Origin: AP-15 sp963703855
GTDB taxonomy: Bacteria > Pseudomonadota > Alphaproteobacteria > ATCC43930 > CGMCC-115725
NCBI GenBank assembly: GCA_963703855.1
Contig: CAVPFW010000003.1
Coordinates: forward strand, 62,001-126,000
DNA length: 64,000 nucleotides
Direction of reading: 5' to 3'
The translations under genes and the position numbers were made by a program. Of the stretch, positions 54,453 to 62,632 are shown one piece after another. The notes beneath the pieces are model-generated. The model did no database searches, was not told the DNA's origin, and saw nothing but the letters and a program-made list of their open reading frames with translations. How positions within the stretch are numbered: the stretch's first letter is position 1; every line of letters begins with the position of its first letter.

Positions 54453-54614
54453 ATGCGCAGCGTACCGAGCTATCCGCTGATCGGCCGCGACTTTATGGGT
54501 CCGCTGGGGCGGCTGGCCCGCGGCGTAGCGAGCCCGCGCTGCGATGCGCAGGGTTCGACTGCGTTCGTATTGCGGCTTGACAAGGGCCAGCCGCGGATGC
54601 GCGTCGAGCATTAA
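54453..54614 (+). CDS. Possible small plus-strand gene inside the phage cluster
   Basis: A 53-codon frame, MRSVPSYPLIGRDFMGPLGR followed by LARGVASPRCDAQGSTAF and VLRLDKGQPRMRVEH, lies opposite to all phage genes in a 464-base gap. Codon use looks normal for this genome. There is no ribosome-binding site. Could be a moron-type insert or chance. Confidence 0.3.
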   Translation: MRSVPSYPLIGRDFMGPLGRLARGVASPRCDAQGSTAFVLRLDKGQPRMRVEH

Positions 54615-54870
54615 GCTCTGTCGAGACGGGACGGTCGAAAAAGATATGCGGTCGCGGTGTGCTGCTCGGGGCAGCTAAAATACTGGCCTGAGACCCGCCT
54701 GTTTCAGGATGCCGTTAGCCGTATGACGTGACTTTATTAGATTGTCGACCACGATCGGACGCTGCGACTTCGGGCAAAGCCAAATTTCGTGATCAGCCTT
54801 TCCCTGCCGGTGAAATCGGCAATCAGCTTCCCGTAAATGCGACGTACCTCTGTCGCATAATTGGAGGCGA
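54615..54870. other. Gap in the tail cluster without a supported gene
   Basis: The DNA after the NlpC/P60 stop is somewhat more AT-rich and has no frame with a good start. Tail genes in this module are otherwise overlapping or nearly so, so the 464-base gap from 54407 probably marks an insertion or a decayed gene. Confidence 0.4.
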
Positions 54871-55302
54871 TCAGGCCGAAGGGAAGGGCGAGAAAAAACG
54901 GACCATCCGTCCGGCGAGCTGGCCCTGACCGGCGTCGGCGTAGACGACCCCGGCATTGTGCCAGGCATGGATCAGCCGCGGCCAAGCAACAACGATCGCG
55001 CCATGAGCAAAGCAGCGGCCGAATTTGAACAGCACCGCATCGCCCGGTTGCGGCGGCCCGTCAATTTCGCGGGCGTACTGCATCAGCCCGTCGAGATAGC
55101 GCTCTACTCCACGATGCAGGTGCCAATCGGGCGGGTAGAACGGCACCTCGACATGCGGAATGACACCCGCCGCCTCGTAGACCTCTGCCAACAGCATCAG
55201 GCAGTCCGTCCCGCTTCCCTTGGCCCGCCCCATGTGATGATAGGGTGTGCGCAGCCAGGTCGCCGCCTCGGCGATTACCGCCGCCCGGCGCGGGTCGGTC
55301 AT
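54871..55302 (-). CDS. NlpC/P60-family peptidase of the phage tail
   Basis: A 143-residue cell-wall peptidase that would open peptidoglycan during DNA injection. The catalytic Cys is in GSGTDCLMLLAEVYEAAG and the His in CFAHGAIVVAWPRLIHAWH. It corresponds in place to gp14 of the Rhodobacter capsulatus gene transfer agent. Its start overlaps the DUF2163 stop by 4 bases. Confidence 0.92.
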   Translation of the reverse strand: MTDPRRAAVIAEAATWLRTPYHHMGRAKGSGTDCLMLLAEVYEAAGVIPHVEVPFYPPDWHLHRGVERYLDGLMQYAREIDGPPQPGDAVLFKFGRCFAHGAIVVAWPRLIHAWHNAGVVYADAGQGQLAGRMVRFFSPFPSA

Positions 55303-56153
55303 ACCGCGGTCTCCGGGGTCGGGACGTAGGGGAAGCCGCCGAAATGGACGGCGTTGTTGAAGACGTTGGTGCAGGTTGCGATCGACCGGTCGCAGCCGGG
55401 CAGCAGTCGGAACTCGTCGCCAGTCGCCGGCGGCGACAGGAAGGCGAGCTTGACGGAGACGGCCCCGTTGCTCATTCCGGCGATGGTCCGGCTGTAGCCG
55501 GCATTCACGCCGGTCAGGCCGATGATCGTGCCTTGGACGTAGAGCCCGGCCGGTGTCGGATTGACGCTACTGAAGATCTGAGTTTCGGTCGAACCGGACA
55601 GGCAGGCAAAACTCGCCTGCAAGCTCTCGCGATTGAACTGGCACATCGCGTCGCCGAAGACGTGCGTGCACGAGGACTGCCACAGTCGCCGCGGCATCTG
55701 GATGTTAAGCAGCTCCAGATGCGAGCGGCATTTCATGTCGATGCCGGTGCGGCTGCAATCGATGTCGGAAACCCGGCCGGCAAAGAGGACCACCGTCCCG
55801 GGGCTGGTATCGCCGTAGCTCGGCATGAACGCGCGCTCCAGCTGCAACAAGGCGCCGTCGAGCTGGCCCTGCCAGGCCGCTTGCAGCCATGGGGTCGCCC
55901 CGATCAGGTCGGTCGTCTCGGGGTAGATCTTGATGTCGAGCTCGTCGACCTGCGTCCCGATCACGATCTTGGTCTTCGAGCGTTCGAATTTGGGGCCGAG
56001 GCCGAAAGTGAATCCATCGGCAACGATCGCCGTCGGCGCCGCCGAATACCGCAGCACAGCTCCGCCGACCAGGGTGAAAGTGTAGAGGTCGGCCATGACG
56101 AACTGCGTGCTCGAATTCAACAGCGCAATCAGCGCCGGCGAAGCCGCCTTCAT
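55299..56153 (-). CDS. DUF2163 phage tail hub protein
   Basis: A 284-residue protein of the DUF2163 family, found in gene transfer agents and siphophages of alphaproteobacteria as a distal tail hub protein (gp13-like). Features: KFERSKTKIVIGTQVDELDI, GDTSPGTVVLFAGRVSDIDC, ELLNIQMPRRLWQSSCTHVF, GDAMCQFNRESLQASFAC and LPGCDRSIATCTNVF. Several conserved Cys residues may bind an iron-sulfur cluster, as proposed for the RcGTA homologue. There are about 90 bases between it and the DUF2460 gene. Confidence 0.92.
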   Translation of the reverse strand: MKAASPALIALLNSSTQFVMADLYTFTLVGGAVLRYSAAPTAIVADGFTFGLGPKFERSKTKIVIGTQVDELDIKIYPETTDLIGATPWLQAAWQGQLDGALLQLERAFMPSYGDTSPGTVVLFAGRVSDIDCSRTGIDMKCRSHLELLNIQMPRRLWQSSCTHVFGDAMCQFNRESLQASFACLSGSTETQIFSSVNPTPAGLYVQGTIIGLTGVNAGYSRTIAGMSNGAVSVKLAFLSPPATGDEFRLLPGCDRSIATCTNVFNNAVHFGGFPYVPTPETAV

Positions 56154-56244
56154 GTCCGCACGCCATTGCCGCAGCGCGTCTGGTCGAGTGAGCCATTGCC
56201 CGCGGGCGCGACCCGCGGGACGAGGGTGACTTTCCCCAGCGCGT

Positions 56245-56865
56245 TCACGGGCGCACGCTGATGAAAGTCAGCTTTTTGAGTTGCCACAGCCGATACATGA
56301 AATTCTCGAAGTCATAGCTGTCGTCGACAAAGCGGCAGCGGAACCAATAGGTAAAGTCGGCGGTGACCACGAGGCCGGTAGCGGGCGGCGTCACGAATGT
56401 GATCAAGCCTGTGTCGGGATCGACGCTATAGCTCGACGGGCTCTGCGTGATCCCGTCGAAATAAACCGCGGTGACGAGGTTGGGGGCGACGATCGGCTCA
56501 ACGAAACCACCGCCGGGCAATGCCGTGCCCATCGTGCGCTGCAGCGGAAAAACGGGAACGCTGGAATTTCCGGTGCCGAGATACTGACCGGTTATCTGAT
56601 CATCGCTGGGATCCTGAAACAGAAACGTGCCATAGGCGCCCTGGCACGACAGATAGAACCCCATCAACGTGCGCAGCTCGTCGAACCCCGCTGCCGGGCT
56701 GTCGCGCAAGAATGCAAAGGCGAGGGTGAACTGCCACAGCGGATAGGGATAGTCGAGCGCCCGCAACTCGCGGCCTGAGACCGCGCGCTGGATGCGGGTC
56801 TGGAACGTCGGCGCCTTGGTGACGCTCCAGGCGAGCCCGGGCAGGGCCGGGAAAACCAGTGCCAT
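56245..56865 (-). CDS. DUF2460 phage distal tail protein
   Basis: A 206-residue distal tail protein of the DUF2460 family (gp12-like of gene transfer agents). Features: FPALPGLAWSVTKAPTFQTR, ALDYPYPLWQFTLAFAFLRD, FYLSCQGAYGTFLFQDPSDD, GLITFVTPPATG and the end FENFMYRLWQLKKLTFISVR. Its start codon overlaps the tape measure stop by one base. Confidence 0.93.
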   Translation of the reverse strand: MALVFPALPGLAWSVTKAPTFQTRIQRAVSGRELRALDYPYPLWQFTLAFAFLRDSPAAGFDELRTLMGFYLSCQGAYGTFLFQDPSDDQITGQYLGTGNSSVPVFPLQRTMGTALPGGGFVEPIVAPNLVTAVYFDGITQSPSSYSVDPDTGLITFVTPPATGLVVTADFTYWFRCRFVDDSYDFENFMYRLWQLKKLTFISVRP

Positions 56866-58388
56866 CAGGCGCTCCGCAGAGTTGCTCCATTGCGCATCGC
56901 CCGATTAATCGCGGCGACGAGCACGCTGCCGTTCGACTGGAAGAATTTGGCGACGGACTGGCTGTCCATCGCTGATACGTTGAACATGACGTTAGCTCCG
57001 CCGCCCGATGCACCGCCGCCGGCGATCATCGACTGGAGGCCCTGGCTGATATTGGCCGGCAATACCATTTCGTTGGCGTGCAGCATCGCCAGCGAGGCCG
57101 ATGGCACCATCCAGCCGGCCTGCGCCGATGGCACAATGCCGCCGTGCTCGAACCCGAATAGCGACCCGATGCCCTTGAACAGGCTGCCGAAGATCCCGCC
57201 GCCCGAAACCAGGCTGCCGAGCCCGAGCGCGCCTAGGAGACCGCCGGCGCCGAACAAACCTTCGGAGAGCCCGCCGCCCGCGACGTCCTCGCCGGCGCCG
57301 GTGATGCCACCCCAAAAATCCTGATTGCCGCTGCCGCCCCCGCCACCACCGCCCGCCAGGCTCGCGCCGAGCAATTTGCCGAGCTCGCCGAAAACGCTTT
57401 TGACCGCCGAGTTGACGAATTCAGCGATAATCGACTGAGCGAGGTTCGACAGTGCCTTTTGCACCGTCGTGGTGCCCATGATGATCCCGGTGATCGACGT
57501 GTCGAGCGCGCGCTGTATCGGCTGCAAGAGGCTCTGCCACTGCTTTTCACTGTTCTGCACCGCCTGTGCGTCGAGCTTCTGCTTGTCGGTCAGGTATTTC
57601 TGATAGGCGAGCTCCTCTTCCCCGGTCAGTTTTTGCCGGGTGTGGACATCGTTCTCGGCGGCCGCCAGCTTCTTTTCGTAATAATCCTGGTCGAGCGCCC
57701 ATTTCGCGTCTAGCAGCTCCTTGAGCTGCACACCCTCCTCGCTGGCGGAGGTCTTCCCGAGCTGAGCCTGCTGCTGAATTGCCGCCTTCTGGCGAGCATA
57801 GACCGCTTCGCTGAGCTTTTCGCCGGCGTCGAGCGAGGCAAGCGCGTCACGCTCGTTTTGCACCGCGAGCTGTTTTTCGAGCTGATAGATGTTGTTTTCG
57901 ACCGCCAGCTGCTCCTTCGAGCCTGCTTGGGTCAGCGCCAGCTTGTCCTGCCAGAACGCCAGCTCCTCGGCTTTTGAATCGGCGAAAAAGGACTGCTCTT
58001 CGCCAAGCTGGCTGTGCAGCTCGTCGCGCCATTCCTGCGAGCGATTTTGAACTCCACCGGCCTGCTGATTGCTGCCGCTCCGCTGGGTAACGGAAATTCC
58101 GGGGACCTGCCCGCGGGCATCGGCAGCGCCGGCTATCGGAGCCACTCCGCTGCCGACGAAGCCGGCGAGGTTGGCCGCTTTGGCCTGCAACGCGCCGATG
58201 GTCGATCCGATCTGCGCGGCGGCGGCACCGATGTGAGTCTGCGCCTGCTGGGCAGCGGCGCCCAGATCGGCAAACTGGGCTTTCATAGCCTCCGTCGCCG
58301 TTTCCACCGAACGAGCAGCCGACTGCATCCCCGATTGGAGATCGTCGGTCTTAGCGGTAATGGCGACGCTGGTTTCAATATCGGCCAA
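56865..58388 (-). CDS. Phage tail tape measure protein
   Basis: A 507-residue tape measure protein that sets tail length and occupies the tail tube. It is highly helical: an N-terminal Ala/Gln-rich part (SAARSVETATEAMKAQFADL), long coiled coils (KEQLAVENNIYQLEKQLAVQ, KKLAAAENDVHTRQKLTGEE), then a Gly-rich hydrophobic zone (ALGLGSLVSGGGIFGSLFKG) and a C-terminal part with EHGGIVPSAQAGWMVPS and EMVLPANISQGLQ, typical of tape measure ends. Short for a siphophage, longer than the gene transfer agent version. Confidence 0.9.
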   Translation of the reverse strand: MADIETSVAITAKTDDLQSGMQSAARSVETATEAMKAQFADLGAAAQQAQTHIGAAAAQIGSTIGALQAKAANLAGFVGSGVAPIAGAADARGQVPGISVTQRSGSNQQAGGVQNRSQEWRDELHSQLGEEQSFFADSKAEELAFWQDKLALTQAGSKEQLAVENNIYQLEKQLAVQNERDALASLDAGEKLSEAVYARQKAAIQQQAQLGKTSASEEGVQLKELLDAKWALDQDYYEKKLAAAENDVHTRQKLTGEEELAYQKYLTDKQKLDAQAVQNSEKQWQSLLQPIQRALDTSITGIIMGTTTVQKALSNLAQSIIAEFVNSAVKSVFGELGKLLGASLAGGGGGGGSGNQDFWGGITGAGEDVAGGGLSEGLFGAGGLLGALGLGSLVSGGGIFGSLFKGIGSLFGFEHGGIVPSAQAGWMVPSASLAMLHANEMVLPANISQGLQSMIAGGGASGGGANVMFNVSAMDSQSVAKFFQSNGSVLVAAINRAMRNGATLRSA

Positions 58389-58464
58389 GACAGCCTCTCA
58401 ATCAAAAGGCGCCCGCAGGCGCCTGTCGGCGACGATCGCCAGAGCGCCGCGCCTCGCGCGGACC

Positions 58465-58758
58465 TCAATCGGTCGGTCTGACCTTGCGCTTCAACTCGGC
58501 GAAATCGAGCACCACCGGAGCGAGGCCGGCGTGCACATCTTCGACCCCGAAGCTCGGCCCGAGCTCGGCGAGGAGCGCGCCCATGTCCGAATTCGCGCTG
58601 ATCCGAGGGACTGGTGCCGCGACCCTCCCGGCCGGCCTACGCCTGCCGTTACTCTTGCCGATGCCGAGATAGCTGGCGGCCATCAGGTGCAGCGGCGGAT
58701 GATCGATCCAATATCTGGTCAGCTCCTCGACATCCAGGAGCGTCATCGCGTCGATCAC
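58465..58758 (-). CDS. Tail assembly chaperone, downstream frame (gpT-like part)
   Basis: A 97-residue frame from an ATG that overlaps the previous stop (here read from GTG at 58758): IDAMTLLDVEELTRYWIDHP, PLHLMAASYLGIGK, and a C-terminal GVEDVHAGLAPVVLDFAELK. In the same frame, upstream of this start, the protein continues sensibly as DGWGHIYGLLATTCGYSYPV, so the main product may be a -1 frameshift fusion with the upstream gene, 236 residues in all, as for lambda gpGT. Confidence 0.8.
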   Translation of the reverse strand: MIDAMTLLDVEELTRYWIDHPPLHLMAASYLGIGKSNGRRRPAGRVAAPVPRISANSDMGALLAELGPSFGVEDVHAGLAPVVLDFAELKRKVRPTD

Positions 58759-59174
58759 CGGATAGCTGTAGCCGCAGGTGGTGGCGAGCAGACCGTAGAT
58801 GTGTCCCCAGCCGTCGCCAACCTCGACGCCGGCATTTCCAAGCCTGCCCCCGGGCTCGGCCCGGGGGCCGCCGCTTCCCCCGGCGATCGCTCCGGTGGCC
58901 TCAGACCCGACCCGGTCAGGACCGCATTCAGCACGGCGCCAGCGTTGCCAAGATCGAGCAGGTTCTCGACCGTCTCCGCCGTCATGTCAGGATAATTGCG
59001 CTGCAATGCCGCGGCGACGATCTCAACCAGAACGCCGATCTGCCTCTCGCCCATTTGCGCGCCGATCTCCGTCAGCTGACGTACCTTTGGCATCAGCCGG
59101 CGAAGCTGACCCAGGGTCAAGGGCGGCACAGTCCACTCCTGCCCGCCCATCGCGACCATCACGCCGGGGATCAT
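58755..59174 (-). CDS. Tail assembly chaperone, upstream frame (gpG-like)
   Basis: A 139-residue protein: TVPPLTLGQLRRLMPKVRQL, VLVEIVAAALQRNYPDMTAE and VENLLDLGNAGAVLNAVLTG are typical of phage tail assembly chaperones that sit before the tape measure gene. The last 45 residues are low-complexity (PGEAAAPGPSPGAG then TSTVCSPPPAATAIR) because reading past the slippery site in this frame gives no conserved sequence. Confidence 0.82.
   Translation of the reverse strand: MIPGVMVAMGGQEWTVPPLTLGQLRRLMPKVRQLTEIGAQMGERQIGVLVEIVAAALQRNYPDMTAETVENLLDLGNAGAVLNAVLTGSGLRPPERSPGEAAAPGPSPGAGLEMPASRLATAGDTSTVCSPPPAATAIR
58848..58854 (-). promoter_or_regulatory. Slippery heptamer for predicted -1 ribosomal frameshift
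   Basis: In the frame of the upstream chaperone the mRNA reads AGC CCG GGG GCA; the heptamer C CCG GGG is of the X XXY YYZ type. A -1 slip turns it into CCC GGG and opens the downstream frame without a stop to 58465. No stimulatory structure was modelled. Confidence 0.65.
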
Positions 59175-59196
59175 CCTGTCTCCTTTTCACTCGATC

Positions 59197-59267
59197 GTCA
59201 TTGCGAGCGCAGCGAAGCAATCTCGTCGTCCAGATTGCAGCGGTAGGTGCTGGCGCCTCGCAATGAC
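59197..59267. repeat. Dispersed palindromic repeat, copy 2, inside the phage cluster
   Basis: A 71-base element between the tail chaperone and tail tube genes with the same ends as the copy at 14085: GTCATTGCGAG and CTCGCAATGAC, and the shared inner string GAAGCAATCTCG. The interior differs in length. Its presence shows that the element moves into mobile DNA, or that the cluster has been resident for long. Confidence 0.75.
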
Positions 59268-59286
59268 CGACTAGCTGCTGTCGGAT

Positions 59287-60033
59287 TTATTCCACCGTCG
59301 AGAGGTAACCGATCGTGCCCGACGCGTCCGCAAAGGCCATGAAGTCGAGCTCGCTGATCGACCAGTCGTCGATCTTGGTCGGCATCGACAACTTGTTGGC
59401 GGTGCAGGCGTTGAGCCGCAATGCCAGCCCGCTGCCGCCGTATGTCGTATAGAACGTCGACTTGAACGTCGGGGTCGTGCCCATCAGCTGGTTAGTCAGG
59501 GTCAGCTTGCTGCCGCTGGTGGCGACGTTGTATGTGTAGGAAACCAGCAATGCCGCATTCGCATCGGCGGCCGAGAAGGTGTAGACGCCGGTGGCGAAAT
59601 TGACCGAGTATTGACCGGCAGCAGCGGGCGTCGTCACCCGGTTGAAGCGCTTGCCGGTGGCGGCATAGACGACGCCGAGGTCGTCGTTGTAGCTCGCCGC
59701 ATTGGCGACAGTCACCGTGTAGGGGGTCACCGCCGGCACGATGGCGGCCTCGAGCTGGGACACTGCGAACTGACCGGTGGCGGCGGTCCCTCCGAAAAAG
59801 ATGTCGGAATAGAGGAGGCCGAGGATCTGCGCGAACTTGGCCTTGCCGCTGATCTTGCCCTGACCGCGGGCGATCGCCACCGGGAACTGGAGCTGGCCGT
59901 AAAGCTCCTTGTCGGTCCAGTCGAAATCGATCTGGATATCCTGGAGCACGCCGAACTGGCGCGGGCCGATCCCCGAGCCGGTCACGTCGGTGCGTTCGCC
60001 CCAGACAGCGCCGGAGCCGAAGCTGAGCTGCAT
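59287..60033 (-). CDS. Phage major tail (tube) protein
   Basis: A 248-residue beta-rich tail tube protein. The start QLSFGSGAVWGERTDVTGSG, then GVLQDIQIDFDWTDKELYGQ and GKISGKAKFAQILGLLYSDI, and the middle part with Ala/Thr repeats (GQYSVNFATGVYTFSAADAN) are typical of tail tube proteins with an Ig-like insertion. It is followed by the tail chaperones, the usual order. Confidence 0.82.
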   Translation of the reverse strand: MQLSFGSGAVWGERTDVTGSGIGPRQFGVLQDIQIDFDWTDKELYGQLQFPVAIARGQGKISGKAKFAQILGLLYSDIFFGGTAATGQFAVSQLEAAIVPAVTPYTVTVANAASYNDDLGVVYAATGKRFNRVTTPAAAGQYSVNFATGVYTFSAADANAALLVSYTYNVATSGSKLTLTNQLMGTTPTFKSTFYTTYGGSGLALRLNACTANKLSMPTKIDDWSISELDFMAFADASGTIGYLSTVE

Positions 60034-60034
60034 T

Positions 60035-60280
60035 TCAGATACTCCCTTGCAAATCGTCGTCGCCGGGTTTTGCCTCGGCCTTCGCCAGGGGCAGGCTCCG
60101 AGGTAGGCTATGGGCTCGAGCCAGGAGCCGCTTCAGCGTCTCTTTGGCGGCGTGGGCGACGTTCCAGGCCTGCGTGTCGCGGGCGACGGATGAGCCTGGG
60201 AAATGGTCTTCCCACCAGCGTTCGATCAGCAGATCGACGGGATTGGCAGGCGTCTCGATGGCCCCGTTGATATTGTCCAT
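60035..60280 (-). CDS. Small phage protein, unknown
   Basis: An 81-residue protein (NPVDLLIERWWEDHFPGSSV, AWNVAHAAKETLKRLLARAH), one base before the tail tube start and probably in the same transcript. Its place between tail terminator-like and tail tube genes may mean a tail-completion role. No family recognised. Confidence 0.5.
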   Translation of the reverse strand: MDNINGAIETPANPVDLLIERWWEDHFPGSSVARDTQAWNVAHAAKETLKRLLARAHSLPRSLPLAKAEAKPGDDDLQGSI

Positions 60281-60332
60281 GACGCTTCTCCGATACTGCC
60301 GACCGCATGTCGCTGGCCTCGCGCCAGTGTGG

Positions 60333-60767
60333 TCAGACGCACAGAATTTCGACCGGGACGATCGCGATCGCCTGGTCGCCGAGCACGCCCTCGTCAGTCT
60401 CGATCTTGCCGGCGATGTAGGCGTGCTGAACCATCAGCGGCAGATCGAGATTCTGGATCCCGGTCGCCGGCGACGGGGCCAGCGCCGCCTCGAGCGCATC
60501 GAGCAGCGGGTTCAGGATCGTCGCCGGCGCCGCATAGGGATCGCTCGAATGGACGTAGATGTAGAAATCGGCGTAGAGCGTCCACACGATCGGCGCGCCC
60601 AATGCCTTGACGATTGCATGGCCGCCTTTTTCGCTCATGAACAAAGCCGGCTGCTCGGCCGGAGCGACATCGGCCCAATGCCGCAACCGGCGATTGGCGC
60701 TGGCAAAGCTGCCTGCGCCCGAGCCCAACGTCCAGAGTGCCCCATAGATCGATTCACGGATGATCAT
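60333..60767 (-). CDS. Phage tail terminator/minor tail-like protein
   Basis: A 144-residue protein: MIIRESIYGALWTLG at its start, LRHWADVAPAEQPALFMSEK, PYAAPATILNPLLDALEAAL and GIQNLDLPLMVQHAYIAGKI. In the order connector, HK97 gp10-like, this gene, tail tube, the expected product is a tail terminator (gpU/DUF3168-like). The start codon overlaps the stop of the gp10-like gene by one base. The call rests mostly on gene order. Confidence 0.6.
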   Translation of the reverse strand: MIIRESIYGALWTLGSGAGSFASANRRLRHWADVAPAEQPALFMSEKGGHAIVKALGAPIVWTLYADFYIYVHSSDPYAAPATILNPLLDALEAALAPSPATGIQNLDLPLMVQHAYIAGKIETDEGVLGDQAIAIVPVEILCV

Positions 60768-61246
60768 CAGGTTATCGCCTCGCGCAGGGCGTCTTCCACG
60801 CCTGCGCTGATGTCTGGCGCCATGTCGTCGAGCGCAGAGCGCAGGAACGAGCGCTCGGGAAGGTCCACCCGGCGGCTGTGCGCGCTCACACCGATCGTTT
60901 TTTCGGCGATCGGGCGGCCAAAGGCTTCCTTGATCTGGCGCAGGCTCGCTCTGACGCCGACCGTCCCGGAGAAACCGTACTCCTGGGCTGCGGCATAATC
61001 GAGATTGGTCGAGACCGTTGCTGTGATCGCCGCAGCGCTCTGATCGGTCTCGACGTCGATGCTCGACTTCAGCGACCCGCTTCTGACTTTCAGCACTTGG
61101 CCACTGAGCTTATTCTGCTGAACATTGTTCTGGAGATCGATCCCGAGCTTGGCGATCGCGCGGGCCAGGCCCGAGCGAGCCGCGTCCGGCATCGCCCGCA
61201 ACCGATCGAGCGCCGGCTCCGCGCCGAGGAGACAGGCGGCGATCAC
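60767..61246 (-). CDS. HK97 gp10-like phage protein
   Basis: A 159-residue head-tail joining protein of the HK97 gp10 type. Visible: GLARAIAKLGIDLQNNVQQN, KVRSGSLKSSIDVETDQSAA (usual GxLRRSI-like part), AAQEYGFSG and the family end LPERSFLRSALDDMAPDI. It starts at a GTG that overlaps the connector stop by GTGA. Confidence 0.78.
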   Translation of the reverse strand: MIAACLLGAEPALDRLRAMPDAARSGLARAIAKLGIDLQNNVQQNKLSGQVLKVRSGSLKSSIDVETDQSAAAITATVSTNLDYAAAQEYGFSGTVGVRASLRQIKEAFGRPIAEKTIGVSAHSRRVDLPERSFLRSALDDMAPDISAGVEDALREAIT

Positions 61247-61890
61247 AGCGCCGCAACCAGGCTCGCCGTGTCGGTGCCGGTCGGGGCCGTCATCACCGAA
61301 TAACCGGCGATCGGCGCCACCACGCGGTATTGGAGCAGCATCGTCGCGATCGGCGCGCTCATGTCCTTCTGCGCGAAGGTCACCGTCTCACCGCCGCCCA
61401 GCGACTTCGATACCTCGCCGATCCGCGTCCGCTCGCGGTAACGCAGCGCGACGAGCTCGATGCAGGCCTGGGCAATCTCGGGCGGGGTCATAGGATAGCC
61501 CGCGGTGTAGGTAAGGACGACATTCTGAGCGCGGCGCGTAAAGTGGTAGCCGCGCACCGCCAGCTGGGTCGGCGAGAACACATAGCCGGCGGTCAGGCCG
61601 GTGCTCGGCGAGGGCGGGGGCGCCGGCGGGATCGGGATGCCGTCGATCGTCAAGGACAGCACGGTGGAGACCGGAAAGCAGGCGAATTGCAGGCGCTGGC
61701 CGCCGGTGCCGTCGCGCACCTCCATATAGTCGGACTGTGCGATCCGGCGATTGAGCCAGGTCTGGATGTACTGGCTCGCCGCCGTGATCAGCCGGGTCAA
61801 CAGCGCGTCGTCGGTCGGTGGAAACGCGCTCTGCCCGGTCTGCAGCCATGCCTTGACATCGGCGAGGGTCGCCAAATCACCGTATGCCAT
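61243..61890 (-). CDS. gp6-like head-tail connector
   Basis: A 215-residue head-tail connector. The start YGDLATLADVKAWLQTG and LLTRLITAASQYIQTWLNR is typical of gp6-like connectors, followed by a beta part with a Pro-rich loop (PIPPAPPPSPS), RAQNVVLTYTAGYPMTPPEI and ACIELVALRYRERTRIGEVS. It overlaps neighbours on both sides by one to four bases. Confidence 0.82.
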   Translation of the reverse strand: MAYGDLATLADVKAWLQTGQSAFPPTDDALLTRLITAASQYIQTWLNRRIAQSDYMEVRDGTGGQRLQFACFPVSTVLSLTIDGIPIPPAPPPSPSTGLTAGYVFSPTQLAVRGYHFTRRAQNVVLTYTAGYPMTPPEIAQACIELVALRYRERTRIGEVSKSLGGGETVTFAQKDMSAPIATMLLQYRVVAPIAGYSVMTAPTGTDTASLVAAL

Positions 61891-62171
61891 CAGGCGCGCC
61901 CTCGCGGTCCTTCCCCGGCATCCGAGGCCATTGCCAGCACTGGAGCCCAGGCGTGTTCGAGCCGCGCCACCTCCTCATACATCCTGCTGCAGGCGGCGCG
62001 GGCTTCGTCGCCGCCGACCGCCGCGATCAGCAGCGACATCAGGATCGTGCTGACGGCGTCGAGGGCCGCAGGCCACCCAAAGGTCTGCGCCGCGTCGGTC
62101 ACAGAGGGATTGATCGCCTTGATCGCGCGGCGCACGGCCTCGGCGTAAACCGGTTCGCTGATCGCGGCCAC
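61890..62171 (-). CDS. Small phage protein, unknown
   Basis: A 93-residue protein from a GTG start. The middle has a weakly hydrophobic helix (ALDAVSTILMSLLIAAVGGD) and a helical end (CSRMYEEVARLEHAWAPVLA). It is between the capsid-side genes and the connector. No family recognised. Confidence 0.5.
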   Translation of the reverse strand: MAAISEPVYAEAVRRAIKAINPSVTDAAQTFGWPAALDAVSTILMSLLIAAVGGDEARAACSRMYEEVARLEHAWAPVLAMASDAGEGPRGRA

Positions 62172-62174
62172 CGC

Positions 62175-62627
62175 TCAGCCCCCGGCCGGCCGGGCAACCG
62201 GCGGCGGCTTTGCTCCAGGCCCAGACCGGGGGAGCTTCGACGGCTTCGGCACCACTGTGGGATCGCCCTGAGATTCGTCTTGCGGCACCGGTACGAAACC
62301 GTGTCCCAGCAACTCGGCGACCGCTTCGGCAGGAACGAGCACGTCGCCGTTATCGTCGCTTGGATATTCGCATCCGCCATAGCTGCACCCGCCGGCGACA
62401 TTGTGGTGCAGCCGGACCAGGGAGTTCGGGTCTGCACCCGAGGGTTGGGTCTCCGCGAACCGAGGGGCCATTGTCTTCGCCACGGCGAAGCCTCCTTTGC
62501 TGATGAGAAAGGAAACGGCCTCGCGCGGCACATGCACCAGGCCGTCACTTTCCATGCGATAGCGCACCGTGCCGTGATTGGCCTCGTCCTGGCCAAACAC
62601 GGGACGGAGCGCTATCAACGCCGGCAT
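62175..62627 (-). CDS. Phage protein with an internal duplication
   Basis: A 150-residue protein next to the capsid gene. Two segments have one pattern: LVHVPREAVSFLISKGGFAV (about 30-49) and VLVPAEAVAELLGHGFVPV (about 95-113), that is, VxVPxEAVxxLxxxGFxxV. Between them are two Cys in GGCSYGGCEYP. The end is Pro-rich. It might be a head decoration or connector-associated protein; this is a guess from place. Confidence 0.55.
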   Translation of the reverse strand: MPALIALRPVFGQDEANHGTVRYRMESDGLVHVPREAVSFLISKGGFAVAKTMAPRFAETQPSGADPNSLVRLHHNVAGGCSYGGCEYPSDDNGDVLVPAEAVAELLGHGFVPVPQDESQGDPTVVPKPSKLPRSGPGAKPPPVARPAGG

Positions 62628-62632
62628 CGTCG

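Noticed and set aside
54530..54570. A tRNA T-arm-like string (CGCAGGGTTCGACTGCG)
   Set aside because: No acceptor, D or anticodon arms could be drawn around it.
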